Shown: positions 46,063 to 54,421 of the stretch, one piece after another
Layout of the letters: the number at the start of each line of letters is the position of its first letter
Position numbering within the stretch: position 1 is the first letter of the stretch
Translations under genes and position numbers: made by a program
From: Eubacteriaceae bacterium
GTDB lineage: Bacteria; Bacillota; Clostridia; Lachnospirales; Lachnospiraceae
Direction of reading: 5' to 3'
Assembly: GCA_902362455.1 (NCBI GenBank)
Contig: CABIWJ010000002.1
Location: 341,640-405,639, forward strand
Length of the DNA: 64,000 nucleotides
Notes under the pieces: generated by a model
The model's database searches: none
Told to the model about the DNA's origin: nothing
Seen by the model: the letters and a program-made list of their open reading frames with translations, nothing else

Positions 46063-46260
46063 ATGAATGAAATATTAAATGCAATAAGAAGAATGATTAA
46101 CGAAAATCTGTCAAAGTACCTGTCTGACGTTGCAAAAGAAAATCTTGAAGAAAATGGTGTTATTTATTATATGAACGGAAATAATGGAACAGAAATAGAT
46201 TGTATTGGAGTTAAAGAAATTAAAAATGTAATTATATCTGTATGTATGAAACAAATCTGA
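46063..46260 (+). CDS. Hypothetical 65-residue protein
   Basis: ATG 46063 with GGAG at 46051-46054 (8-base spacing) gives a 65-residue protein starting MNEILNAIRRMINENLSKYL. The first half is helical and the second looks like beta strands. No family is recognised and there is no membrane segment. The terminator just upstream means it needs its own promoter, which I do not see. Confidence 0.45.
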   Translation: MNEILNAIRRMINENLSKYLSDVAKENLEENGVIYYMNGNNGTEIDCIGVKEIKNVIISVCMKQI

Positions 46261-46531
46261 AAGTCATCTATACTTGATGACAATAAATTCAGGCAATTCA
46301 TTTGGAAAACTGAGATTGTCAATGCCTTCTGAATGTTATCATTTTAGATAAGAAGCAAAATAAAATTTCTATTTCAGCAAGATTGTGTCATAAAATAAAT
46401 AAATAATGCAAGACTAACTTAAGCTGAACCGTTATAATATCATTAGATATACTTAAAATGATATAGAATAAATACGTTTTAAGTACAAATATTCAGAAAA
46501 TTATATTATAGAGAAATGAGAGGTTTTGATT

Positions 46532-48184
46532 ATGAATAATACAATTAATCATGAAAAGAATAATGAAAAATGGTGGAAAAATGCAGTTGTATATCAGATT
46601 TATCCAAAAAGTTTTAAAGACAGTAATGGAGATGGAATCGGTGATTTAAAGGGAATTATCAGTAAGATACCATATCTTGGAGAACTTGGAATAGGTGCAA
46701 TATGGTTATCACCTGTATGTAAATCGCCTCAGGCTGACAATGGATATGATATCTCTGATTATCAGGATATTGATCCGATGTTTGGAAATGTTGATGATAT
46801 GGAAGAACTGATAGAAGAAGCTAAGAAATACAATATCCGTATTATGATGGACCTAGTGTTAAATCATACATCGAATAAACATAGATGGTTTGAAGAGGCT
46901 AAGAAGAGCAAAGATAATCCATATCACGATTATTATGTATGGAGAGATGGAGAAGAGGGTGTTGAACCTAACGATATGAAAGGTGTGTTTGGTGGAAGTG
47001 CATGGGAATGGGTACCGGAGATTAAACAATATTATTTTCACCAGTTTTTACCTGAACAGCCTGATTTGAATTGGGACAATCCTAAGGTAAGAAGAGAAAT
47101 TTACGATATGATTCTTTGGTGGATGGATAAAGGTGTCGGCGGTTTCAGACTTGATGTTATTGACCAGATAGCAAAAGAGCCGGATAAGAAAATCACTATA
47201 AATGGTCCTAGATTACAGGAATATTTTCATGAATTAAGCAAAGAGACATTCCAGAAAGGTGACCTTATTACAGTTGGAGAAGCATGGGGTGCTGATATAG
47301 AGCGGGCCAAATTGTACAGTAATCCTGATGGAAGTGAATTTTCAATGGTATTCCAGTTTGAACACATCGGATTAGACCAGCAGGAGGGCAAAGAAAAATG
47401 GGATTTAGCACCATTACCTTTTATAAAATTAAAACAGATAATGACACGCTGGCAGAAAGAACTTCATGGCTGTGGCTGGAATAGCCTGTTCTGGAATAAT
47501 CATGATTTGCCTCGTATAGTTTCAAGATGGGGAAATGATGGAGAGTTTCGAGCAGAGTCGGCTAAAATGTTAGCCATCTTACTTCATGGAATGCAGGGAA
47601 CTCCTTACATTTATCAGGGTGAAGAAATTGGAATGACTAATGTCAAATATGATATTGACGATTATAGAGATGTTGAAATCCATAATATGTATAGAGAGCG
47701 TATAGAAGCAGGATATTCCAAAGATGATATTATGCGTTCAATTTATGCAAAAGGAAGAGATAATGCGCGTACTCCTATGCAGTGGGATGATACGGAGAAT
47801 GCAGGCTTCACAGATGGAACACCTTGGATAAGAGTAAATGACAATTATAAAGAGATTAATGCTAAGGCACAGATAAATGATCCTGATTCTATTTTTAGTT
47901 GTTATAAAAAACTTATACAGTTAAGAAAAGAGTATTCTGTATTAGTTGATGGTGATTTTGATTTATTATTAGAAAATGATGAAAATATTTTCGCATATCA
48001 GAGAAAGAATGATAAGCAGACAATGGTTGTAGTATGTAATTTCTTTGATAAAACAATAGAAATGCCTTTAGAAGATGAAGTCAAAGATATGCAGATCTTA
48101 CTTGCGAATTATTCTGGCATAGAAGATACATCTGTACTTAGACCATATGAGGCAAGAATTTATATAAAAGAGACTTTTAATTAA
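46532..48184 (+). CDS. malL: GH13 alpha-glucosidase (oligo-1,6-glucosidase type)
   Basis: A 550-residue cytosolic glycoside hydrolase releasing glucose from alpha-1,4/1,6 oligosaccharides. It starts with WWKNAVVYQIYPKSFKDSNG and has the GH13 set: DLVLNHTS, the nucleophile Asp in GFRLDVI, the acid Glu in TVGEAWG, and NHDLPR. Length fits MalL/oligo-1,6-glucosidases. ATG 46532 follows GAGAGG by 8 bases. It stands alone, with 250 bases of AT-rich DNA on each side and no sugar transporter adjacent. Confidence 0.93.
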   Translation: MNNTINHEKNNEKWWKNAVVYQIYPKSFKDSNGDGIGDLKGIISKIPYLGELGIGAIWLSPVCKSPQADNGYDISDYQDIDPMFGNVDDMEELIEEAKKYNIRIMMDLVLNHTSNKHRWFEEAKKSKDNPYHDYYVWRDGEEGVEPNDMKGVFGGSAWEWVPEIKQYYFHQFLPEQPDLNWDNPKVRREIYDMILWWMDKGVGGFRLDVIDQIAKEPDKKITINGPRLQEYFHELSKETFQKGDLITVGEAWGADIERAKLYSNPDGSEFSMVFQFEHIGLDQQEGKEKWDLAPLPFIKLKQIMTRWQKELHGCGWNSLFWNNHDLPRIVSRWGNDGEFRAESAKMLAILLHGMQGTPYIYQGEEIGMTNVKYDIDDYRDVEIHNMYRERIEAGYSKDDIMRSIYAKGRDNARTPMQWDDTENAGFTDGTPWIRVNDNYKEINAKAQINDPDSIFSCYKKLIQLRKEYSVLVDGDFDLLLENDENIFAYQRKNDKQTMVVVCNFFDKTIEMPLEDEVKDMQILLANYSGIEDTSVLRPYEARIYIKETFN

Positions 48185-48432
48185 ACTTTTAATCAAATCA
48201 GAAAGTAGCTAAGTTTTAGTAATTTTTGTTATGAGAACTTAACTTTTTAAATCGTACTAAATAAATGCGTTCATATTAGAATAAATAGATATATTTGAAT
48301 TTTACTTAATAGAAACATTTAATTGAATAGGTAAAAAAATGTCGAAATATAAAAAAATATGTGTTATAATAATTGATATATAAAATTAAAATCTATCAAA
48401 ATTCAGTATACAAATAAGGAGAGTTAATACAG

Positions 48433-49857
48433 ATGAAAGCAATAATGAAGTATGAGCTTATTATTAATGAAGCACTTCGTTCAGCATTAGATAATGATAT
48501 TCCAGATGATGAAATAAATGAATTTATCCGTTTTTTTGGGAAGCATACTAATTCAGATAGAATATATATTTTTGAAGATGATATGAGAAATCATATAACA
48601 AAGAATACATATGAATGGTGTGCTGAAGGGATTGTTCCTCAGATTGATGAGCTGCAAAATGTAGATATGGAAGTTATTGACTGGTGGTATGATACTTTTA
48701 AGGATGGTAAGAGTGTAATTATTTCAAATCTCGAAGAGATTAAAGAGACACACAGATTATCATATAATATCCTTAGCAAACAGAATATACATAACTTAGT
48801 TGTTACACCATTATATTATAAAGGTGAGATTAGTGGATTTTTTGGGGTTGATAATCCAGCAGAGACAGATTATGAGACACTTACCGTATTTCTAGATATG
48901 ATAGGAATGATACTTATTTCTCTTATGAAGATAAGAAATTCGTTTCGTAAATCTAATTATGAAGCAAAGATTAACAGTTACTCCTCACTGGCTGCAATAT
49001 ATGCATCAATGCATCTTATAGATTTGAAAACTGAAACTTTTCAGATTATAAAAAATACAGAAAATATAGCTAGAAACTGTGATAATATTGAAAAAGATAA
49101 TTTTCCAAGACAGATAAGAAATGTTATGATTAAATTATGCACAGAGAAATATTACGACAATGTCATGCATTTCACGAATATCAGAACATTAGAGGACAGA
49201 ATGAAAAATGTCAGCACAATAGCAGACGAATTTTTAGGTACAGTTCATGGATGGTGCAGAGAGAGGTTCATTAAAGTTGATAATGACGAAAATGGTAATT
49301 TGTGGCATGTTCTATATTGTGTAGAAGTTATTGATGAAGAAAAGAGAAGAGAAAACAGATTAATTTATTTATCCGAAACTGACTTAATGACAGGAATTTC
49401 TAATAGAGGAAGCGGTGAAAAAAAGATTTCTGAATTATTAAGAAAAAGAGTTGGTGGAATGTTGGTATTAATTGATTGCGATAAATTCAAATCAATTAAT
49501 GATACATTTGGACATAATGTAGGTGATGCTGTCATAATTGCCATAGCTGATGCATTGCAGAGATTATGTGGAGAAAACGATGTAGTTATGAGACTTGGTG
49601 GAGATGAATTTGCAATGTTTATTCCTAAAATAGTTGATGAGGCAAGCGCAAATGATTTCTTTGAACGTATTTTTGATAGTATTGATGAGATTGAGATAAG
49701 TGAAATGGGAGACAGAAAAATATATGTGAGTCTTGGTGCTTCTATATGTCTTGCCGGTAAAGAAACTACGTTTGACCAGTTATATCGAGAGATGGATATT
49801 GCAATGTATGAGAGTAAGAAACAAGATGGATATTGTGCTACTCTATATAACAATTAA
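48433..49857 (+). CDS. GAF-GGDEF diguanylate cyclase
   Basis: A 474-residue soluble signalling protein. An N-terminal GAF-like sensor domain (about 10-175) and a middle region precede a GGDEF domain (about 300-474) with intact GGDEF at 389-393, so it should make cyclic di-GMP. No RxxD inhibitory site sits before the motif. There is no EAL domain. AAGGAG precedes the ATG. TATAAT lies at 48365-48370, and TGTCGAA (48340-48346), which resembles a Spo0A box, overlaps the expected -35 position. Confidence 0.9.
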   Translation: MKAIMKYELIINEALRSALDNDIPDDEINEFIRFFGKHTNSDRIYIFEDDMRNHITKNTYEWCAEGIVPQIDELQNVDMEVIDWWYDTFKDGKSVIISNLEEIKETHRLSYNILSKQNIHNLVVTPLYYKGEISGFFGVDNPAETDYETLTVFLDMIGMILISLMKIRNSFRKSNYEAKINSYSSLAAIYASMHLIDLKTETFQIIKNTENIARNCDNIEKDNFPRQIRNVMIKLCTEKYYDNVMHFTNIRTLEDRMKNVSTIADEFLGTVHGWCRERFIKVDNDENGNLWHVLYCVEVIDEEKRRENRLIYLSETDLMTGISNRGSGEKKISELLRKRVGGMLVLIDCDKFKSINDTFGHNVGDAVIIAIADALQRLCGENDVVMRLGGDEFAMFIPKIVDEASANDFFERIFDSIDEIEISEMGDRKIYVSLGASICLAGKETTFDQLYREMDIAMYESKKQDGYCATLYNN

Positions 49858-49965
49858 TAAGAGAGCTATATAAAATAATGATTGATGGTTAAGTTGTTCA
49901 TAAAGACAGAATGAAATCAAATTTTCAAGTATTAATATTTCTATTAATATTACTGATAAATCTAC

Positions 49966-49994
49966 TTGCACAATTCAGATATGTGAGTTATACT
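49966..49994 (+). promoter_or_regulatory. Promoter of the queuosine operon leader
   Basis: TTGCAC (49966-49971), a 17-base spacer and TATACT (49989-49994); transcription would start near 50001, just before the structured leader. Confidence 0.65.
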
Positions 49995-50013
49995 ATTTTA
50001 GTAATTTCATAAC

Positions 50014-50062
50014 AGACAGTTCATTTGTACCATCCTGTCTATAATTAAAACCAGGACTAAAG
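50014..50062 (+). promoter_or_regulatory. Structured leader, candidate preQ1-type riboswitch
   Basis: AGACAG (50014-50019) pairs with CTGTCT (50035-50040). The loop begins TTC and contains TACC; an A-rich tail (ATAATTAAAACC) and ACTAAAG follow, as in class I preQ1 aptamers, although the tail is longer than the consensus I recall. TCCTG (50033-50037) can alternatively pair with CAGGA (50052-50056). A terminator starts 17 bases later. The downstream operon makes preQ1. Confidence 0.35.
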
Positions 50063-50078
50063 ATTAAATTTGATTATA

Positions 50079-50112
50079 GAGACATGGTATTATTATACTA
50101 TGTCTTTTTTTT
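50079..50112 (+). terminator. Leader terminator of the queuosine operon
   Basis: AGACATGGTA and TACTATGTCT pair around TTATTA with one G-U, followed by a run of seven T. It lies between the promoter and queD, as expected for attenuation. Confidence 0.8.
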
Positions 50113-50146
50113 ACCAGAAAATTTCGTTGAAATTGTCCTAGTAAGT

Positions 50147-50236
50147 AAAAAACACTCCGCAAGCATCGCACTGCGGCGGAGCAGAAAATGTTGCTATAGC
50201 AATCCGCCGCAGGCGGAGAATGTCTCAAGCGACATT
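50147..50236 (+). other. Cluster of GC-rich hairpins
   Basis: Within an AT-rich region this block holds TCCGCCGCAGGCGGA (6-base stem), TTGCTATAGCAA (palindrome), GAATGTC/GACATTC around TCAAGC, and a second CGGCGGA that can pair with the upstream TCCGC. The composition differs from its surroundings. It may be a folded RNA or an inserted repeat. Confidence 0.55.
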
Positions 50237-50254
50237 CTTTATTCTTATTAACAC

Positions 50255-50347
50255 AGCTATTTGTTTTAGAGCGAAAGCAAATAGTCATTATGGCTGATGA
50301 GAAATCGCATACGCGAATTTCGCATCGTATCTTCAAGGTACTCGCTC
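50255..50347 (+). repeat. Structured repeat element, copy E1 (before queD)
   Basis: It shares AGCTATT, then TTTTAGAGCGAAAGCAAATAG, ATTA, GGC, AAATCG, GCGAATTT and TCGCTCAG with copy E2 at 52167-52266. CTATTTG/CAAATAG and GAAATCGC/GCGAATTTC form two hairpins. It ends just before the queD ribosome site. Confidence 0.75.
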
Positions 50348-50362
50348 AGAAATGGAGAAAGA

Positions 50363-50785
50363 ATGTATATATTAAAAACAGAACACAGCTTTGACTCAGC
50401 ACATTTTCTGTTGGGATATGATGGAAAATGCAGTAATATACATGGTCATAGATGGCGAGTGGAAGTTGAAGTAATGTCAGATGAGTTAAAGAAAGATAAA
50501 CAATTAAGGGGAATGTATGTAGACTTTTCTAAACTTAAAGATGACCTGAGAGAAAAAGTAGATTATTTAGACCATGCATTAATTATTGAAGCTGGAAGCC
50601 TGAAAAAAACCACATATAAGGCATTAAAAGATGAACAATTCAGAATTATAGAATTTGATTTCAGACCAACAGCAGAAAATTTAGCGAAGTATTTATATGA
50701 ACAGATGAAAGAATCTGGTTATCAGGTAAGAAAGTTAACGGTATATGAAACTCCAAATAATTGTGCATCATATACAGAGGTGTAA
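50363..50785 (+). CDS. queD: 6-carboxy-5,6,7,8-tetrahydropterin synthase
   Basis: A 140-residue QueD enzyme, second step of preQ0 synthesis, converting 7,8-dihydroneopterin triphosphate to carboxytetrahydropterin. Zn ligands are in SAHFL and HGHRW, and the catalytic Cys lies before them in GKCSNIHGH. ATG 50363 (GGAG at 50354-50357) is chosen; the in-frame extension to 50297 lies inside repeat element E1. queE follows 2 bases after the stop. Confidence 0.93.
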   Translation: MYILKTEHSFDSAHFLLGYDGKCSNIHGHRWRVEVEVMSDELKKDKQLRGMYVDFSKLKDDLREKVDYLDHALIIEAGSLKKTTYKALKDEQFRIIEFDFRPTAENLAKYLYEQMKESGYQVRKLTVYETPNNCASYTEV

Positions 50786-50787
50786 TA

Positions 50788-51462
50788 ATGAGTGAAATTA
50801 AATATAAGGTAGTAGAAACATTTATAAGTATAAATGGAGAAAGCACAAAGGCAGGTCAGCTTGCTGCTTTTATCAGATTTAAAGGATGCAACCTCTGTTG
50901 TGAATATTGTGATACTGCCTGGGCAAATAAAAGTGATGCATCATATACAGAGATGACAGCATTAGAAATATATAAATATATTAAAGAGACAGGTATTACA
51001 AATGTAACACTTACAGGTGGAGAACCGTTATTACAGACCGGAATAATGGAATTATTAAATATTTTATCAAAGGACACAGACTTGTTTGTAGAAATAGAAA
51101 CAAACGGAAGTATTAACTTAGAAGAATTTATTAAGATTGATAACAGATTATCATTTACTATGGATTACAAATTGCCGGTAAGTGGTATGGAGGATAAGAT
51201 GTGTCTGAGAAATTTTGATATACTGACATATAAGGATACTGTTAAATTTGTGTCTGGAAGCATTGAAGATTTAGAGAGAGCAAGAGAAATTATTGAAAGA
51301 TATGGTCTTATAGATAAATGTCATGTGTATATTAGTCCGGTGTTTGGGAAAATCAATTTGCCTGACATTGTAGAATATATGAAGGAACATAAAATGAATA
51401 AAGTAAATATGCAATTACAGATGCACAAATTCATATGGGATCCACAGGAACGTGGAGTTTAG
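50788..51462 (+). CDS. queE: 7-carboxy-7-deazaguanine synthase (radical SAM)
   Basis: A 225-residue radical SAM enzyme making 7-carboxy-7-deazaguanine. The cluster motif is CNLCCEYC, which fits CX3CX2C, in RFKGCNLCCEYCDTAWA. TGGEPLLQ is the usual SAM-binding GGE. The ATG at 50788 with GAGGTG in the queD end is used rather than one 27 bases upstream. It is translationally coupled with queD. Confidence 0.93.
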   Translation: MSEIKYKVVETFISINGESTKAGQLAAFIRFKGCNLCCEYCDTAWANKSDASYTEMTALEIYKYIKETGITNVTLTGGEPLLQTGIMELLNILSKDTDLFVEIETNGSINLEEFIKIDNRLSFTMDYKLPVSGMEDKMCLRNFDILTYKDTVKFVSGSIEDLERAREIIERYGLIDKCHVYISPVFGKINLPDIVEYMKEHKMNKVNMQLQMHKFIWDPQERGV

Positions 51463-51539
51463 TGTGAAAAATGATTCATAAATGTTTATTCTTCGAACAT
51501 TGATTTGTCGGATATGATATATAAGAAAGGATATTTAAA

Positions 51540-52118
51540 ATGGCAATAGATTCAGAAGCAATTAAAGAACATATAAGAGGAATATTAATAGCATTAGGTG
51601 AAAATCCGGATAGAGAGGGACTTAAGGACACACCTGAGAGAGTAGCTAAAATGTATCAGGAAGTTTTTGAAGGAATGAATTATACAAATGCAGAAATTGC
51701 AGAAATGTTTAATAAAACATTTGAAGATGATTTAGAATTTGAGTCAGAAAGTGATGATATGATTGTAGTCAAAGATATAGATATATTCAGTTATTGCGAG
51801 CATCATATGGCACTTATGTATGATATGAAAGTTACTGTTGCATATATACCACATGGTAAAGTAATTGGACTTAGCAAGATTGCAAGAATAGCTGATATGG
51901 TCGGAAAAAGGCTTCAATTACAAGAGAGAATTGGAACAGATATAGCTGATATTATGACGATTGTTACAGGCTCAGAAGATATTGCCATATTAATTGAAGG
52001 ATGTCATAGCTGTATGAGTGCAAGAGGAATAAAGAAAACAAATGCTAAAACGTTTTCTTCGACGCTTAGAGGTAAATTCAAAGAAAATATGAGTCTCTTA
52101 ATGAGATTATATTCATAG
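51540..52118 (+). CDS. folE: GTP cyclohydrolase I
   Basis: A 192-residue FolE that opens GTP to 7,8-dihydroneopterin triphosphate, the first step for folate and for deazaguanine synthesis. Zn ligands are the Cys of SYCEHH and the Cys of [12 protein letters not shown], with FSTLRG near the end. AAGGA precedes the ATG. Its place among queDECF suggests that this copy serves queuosine. Confidence 0.95.
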   Translation: MAIDSEAIKEHIRGILIALGENPDREGLKDTPERVAKMYQEVFEGMNYTNAEIAEMFNKTFEDDLEFESESDDMIVVKDIDIFSYCEHHMALMYDMKVTVAYIPHGKVIGLSKIARIADMVGKRLQLQERIGTDIADIMTIVTGSEDIAILIEGCHSCMSARGIKKTNAKTFSSTLRGKFKENMSLLMRLYS

Positions 52119-52166
52119 AAAATTAAGTCAGTGTGAAAATAATGCTGAAGCATTTATTTTTCGCAT

Positions 52167-52266
52167 AGCTATTAGTTTTAGAGCGAAAGCAAATAGCTAT
52201 TAAGGCAAGTCAGAAATCGTATTTGCGAATTTATGACAGCCGATTCACAATGAGTCGCTCAGGAAT
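52167..52266 (+). repeat. Structured repeat element, copy E2 (before queC)
   Basis: Second copy of element E1, with the same two hairpins partly preserved by paired changes (CTATTAG/CAAATAG and AAATCG/CGAATTT). It again ends with TCGCTCAG next to the ribosome site of the following gene. Confidence 0.75.
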
Positions 52267-52275
52267 GAGGTTAAT

Positions 52276-52959
52276 ATGAAAGTATTAGTATTATTTAGTG
52301 GTGGTGTAGACAGCACCACATGTTTAGGGCTTGCAATTGACAAATATGGAAAGAATAATGTTATTGCACTTTCGATGGCATATGGACAGAAGCATGATAA
52401 AGAGATTGAAGCAGCAAATAAAATAGCAAATTATTATGGTGTTGAACACATATATCTTGACCTTGCTAAAATATTTGAATATAGCGATTGTTCACTTTTA
52501 AAACATTCAGATGAAGAAATTCCAAAAGAGGAATATTCAAAGCAGCTTGAGAAAACAAATGGTTCACCTGTATCTACATATGTTCCATTCAGAAATGGCT
52601 TATTTTTATCAAGTGCAGCAAGTATAGCTATATCAAAGGAATGTAAAGTTATTTATTATGGCGCGCATAGTGATGATGCGGCAGGAAATGCTTATCCGGA
52701 TTGTAGTGATGCATTCAATAATGCGATGAATGAGGCGATATATCTTGGAAGTGGTAAGCAGGTGCGTATTGAAGCACCATTTGTAAATATGAATAAGGCA
52801 GAAGTTGTTAAAACCGGATTGGATTTAAAAGTACCATATGAGCTTACATGGAGCTGCTACGAGGGTGGAGACAGACCATGCGGATTGTGTGGAACATGCA
52901 TAGACAGAGCCAGAGCATTTGAAGCAAATGACGTTAAAGATCCGGCGATTACAGTATAG
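52276..52959 (+). CDS. queC: 7-cyano-7-deazaguanine synthase
   Basis: A 227-residue ATP-dependent enzyme making preQ0 from the carboxylic acid and ammonia. The PP-loop motif SGGVDSTT is at 8-15, and the C-terminal Zn site has four Cys ([18 protein letters not shown]). GAGG precedes the ATG just after element E2. queF follows after 16 bases. Confidence 0.95.
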   Translation: MKVLVLFSGGVDSTTCLGLAIDKYGKNNVIALSMAYGQKHDKEIEAANKIANYYGVEHIYLDLAKIFEYSDCSLLKHSDEEIPKEEYSKQLEKTNGSPVSTYVPFRNGLFLSSAASIAISKECKVIYYGAHSDDAAGNAYPDCSDAFNNAMNEAIYLGSGKQVRIEAPFVNMNKAEVVKTGLDLKVPYELTWSCYEGGDRPCGLCGTCIDRARAFEANDVKDPAITV

Positions 52960-52975
52960 AATAGGAGAGATTTAC

Positions 52976-53473
52976 ATGTCAGGAAGAAACGAAAAAGAAA
53001 CAGAGGGTATAACATTATTAGGAAATCAGGGAACAAAATATCCGATGGACTATGCTCCAGAAGTGTTAGAGACATTTGTAAATAAACATCAGGATAATGA
53101 TTATTTTGTGAAATTCAATTGCCCTGAATTCACTAGTTTATGCCCGATTACCGGACAACCAGATTTTGCGACAATAACTATTTCATATGTTCCAGATATT
53201 AAAATGGTAGAAAGTAAGTCACTTAAATTATATTTATTCAGTTTTAGAAATCATGGAGATTTTCATGAAGATTGTGTAAATGTCATTATGAAAGATCTTA
53301 TTAAACTAATGAATCCAAAGTATATAGAAGTGTGGGGAAAATTCACACCAAGAGGCGGGATATCCATTGACCCATATTGTAATTACGGAAGAAAGGGTAC
53401 ACGCTGGGAAGAAGTTGCCTGGAACAGAATGTCAAATCATGATATGTATCCTGAAAAAGTAGATAACAGATAG
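52976..53473 (+). CDS. queF: NADPH-dependent preQ0 reductase
   Basis: A 165-residue type I QueF reducing preQ0 to preQ1. The catalytic Cys is in [14 protein letters not shown], with the conserved ESKSLKLY and [14 protein letters not shown] 52976 with GGAG at 52964-52967 is used; the longer in-frame reading overlaps queC. It is the last gene of the run, so the product of the operon is preQ1. Confidence 0.95.
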   Translation: MSGRNEKETEGITLLGNQGTKYPMDYAPEVLETFVNKHQDNDYFVKFNCPEFTSLCPITGQPDFATITISYVPDIKMVESKSLKLYLFSFRNHGDFHEDCVNVIMKDLIKLMNPKYIEVWGKFTPRGGISIDPYCNYGRKGTRWEEVAWNRMSNHDMYPEKVDNR

Positions 53474-53552
53474 TTGATTTATAAAAAATATATACCAGCT
53501 AATTGATTTTATGATAAAATAATTACAATATATCATAAGATTGGAGAAATAT

Positions 53553-54107
53553 ATGGATTATTTGTCACACAATGTAGCCATTAATTTAAAAAGAATACGT
53601 CAGTCAAAGAAAATGAGCTTAGATAAAGTATCAGAACAAACCGGTGTCAGTAAGAGTATGCTTGCACAGATAGAAAAGGGAAGTGCGAACCCATCACTAG
53701 GAGTGCTTGGTAAGATAACAAGTGGTCTTAGAATAGAGTTTCAGCAATTAATAGAAACACCTAGAATGGACTTCTGCCTTGTTACACCTGAAGAAATGAT
53801 ACCGACTAAAGAAGAAGTCGGACAGTATAAAGTATGGACTTGTTTTCCTTATGAGGATAACAGATATGTAGAGATATACAGAATTGATATTGAACCGGGC
53901 GCTATCTACATAAGCGGAGGACATGGCGAAAAAACCAGAGAATATCTTACAGTTACTGATGGAGTTATAACAGTTGAATGTCATGGACAGAGTCAGACAG
54001 TTTCAAAAGAACAGGTATACCGTTTCGAAACAGACCAGACACACACATATAGAAATGATGGTAAAGAGAGAGCAAGTTGTATGTGCTTTTTTCTGGATTA
54101 TAAATAG
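53553..54107 (+). CDS. XRE-cupin transcriptional regulator
   Basis: A 184-residue regulator with an N-terminal HTH (about 8-62, SLDKVSEQTGVSKSMLAQIE) and a C-terminal cupin (about 105-183; HGEKTREYLTVTDGVITVE). The family controls amino-acid, polyamine or transport genes in response to small ligands. ATG 53553 (GGAG at 53543-53546). It has an aminotransferase and an amino-acid transporter downstream, which it may regulate, but nothing in the sequence proves that. Confidence 0.88.
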   Translation: MDYLSHNVAINLKRIRQSKKMSLDKVSEQTGVSKSMLAQIEKGSANPSLGVLGKITSGLRIEFQQLIETPRMDFCLVTPEEMIPTKEEVGQYKVWTCFPYEDNRYVEIYRIDIEPGAIYISGGHGEKTREYLTVTDGVITVECHGQSQTVSKEQVYRFETDQTHTYRNDGKERASCMCFFLDYK

Positions 54108-54302
54108 TGTGAAAGATAATAATTATTATGTTCTATTAAAATGTACAATATAGTGAACAAATCAATGGATAAATAATTTACCATGACTGAATGACAATAA
54201 ATAATAATACTGATAAATATTGATTAAATAATTTGAAAAATACGAGAAATATAAACAAAACAAATTGCATTATCAAAATAAAATAAATTTTTAAAATAGT
54301 TG

Positions 54303-54331
54303 TTGACAAATAAACAATAAAGTGTTATCTT
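54303..54331 (+). promoter_or_regulatory. Promoter of the aminotransferase gene
   Basis: TTGACA (54303-54308), a 17-base spacer and TATCTT (54326-54331). Confidence 0.7.
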
Positions 54332-54354
54332 ACATTTGTACAAAATAAAAGACA

Positions 54355-54396
54355 AAAGCAAAGGCGCTTACATTAGTAGGTGCCTTTGCTTTTTTA
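54355..54396 (+). terminator. Leader hairpin/attenuator with CAAAGGCG stem
   Basis: AAAGCAAAGGCGCTTAC (54355-54371) pairs with GTAGGTGCCTTTGCTTT (54376-54392) around ATTA, giving 17 pairs with G-U allowed, followed by a T run. It sits 25 bases after the promoter and before the ribosome site, so expression needs readthrough or antitermination. The stem base is shared with the 57107 hairpin. Confidence 0.8.
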
Positions 54397-54421
54397 TTTC
54401 ATCAGAATGGAGGAATTAATT

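Larger units (their letters stand above)
49858..50362. other. Regulatory leader of the queuosine operon
   Basis: No protein gene is seen. In order it holds a promoter (49966-49994), a structured leader (50014-50062), a terminator (50079-50112), a cluster of GC-rich hairpins (about 50147-50236) and element E1 (50255-50347), which is repeated upstream of queC. Confidence 0.7.
54108..54421. other. Leader region of the aminotransferase gene
   Basis: Besides the promoter (54303-54331) and the long terminator hairpin (54355-54396), the first 190 bases are AT-rich and hold no recognised feature. Confidence 0.6.

Noticed and set aside
36173..46260. Prophage
   Set aside because: No integrase, capsid, terminase or lysis gene is present; the genes are defence and restriction remnants.
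4565..48346. Spo0A regulon signals at 4565 and 48340
   Set aside because: TGTCGAA is only seven bases and is expected several times by chance in 64 kb; it is kept only as a remark in the gene entries.
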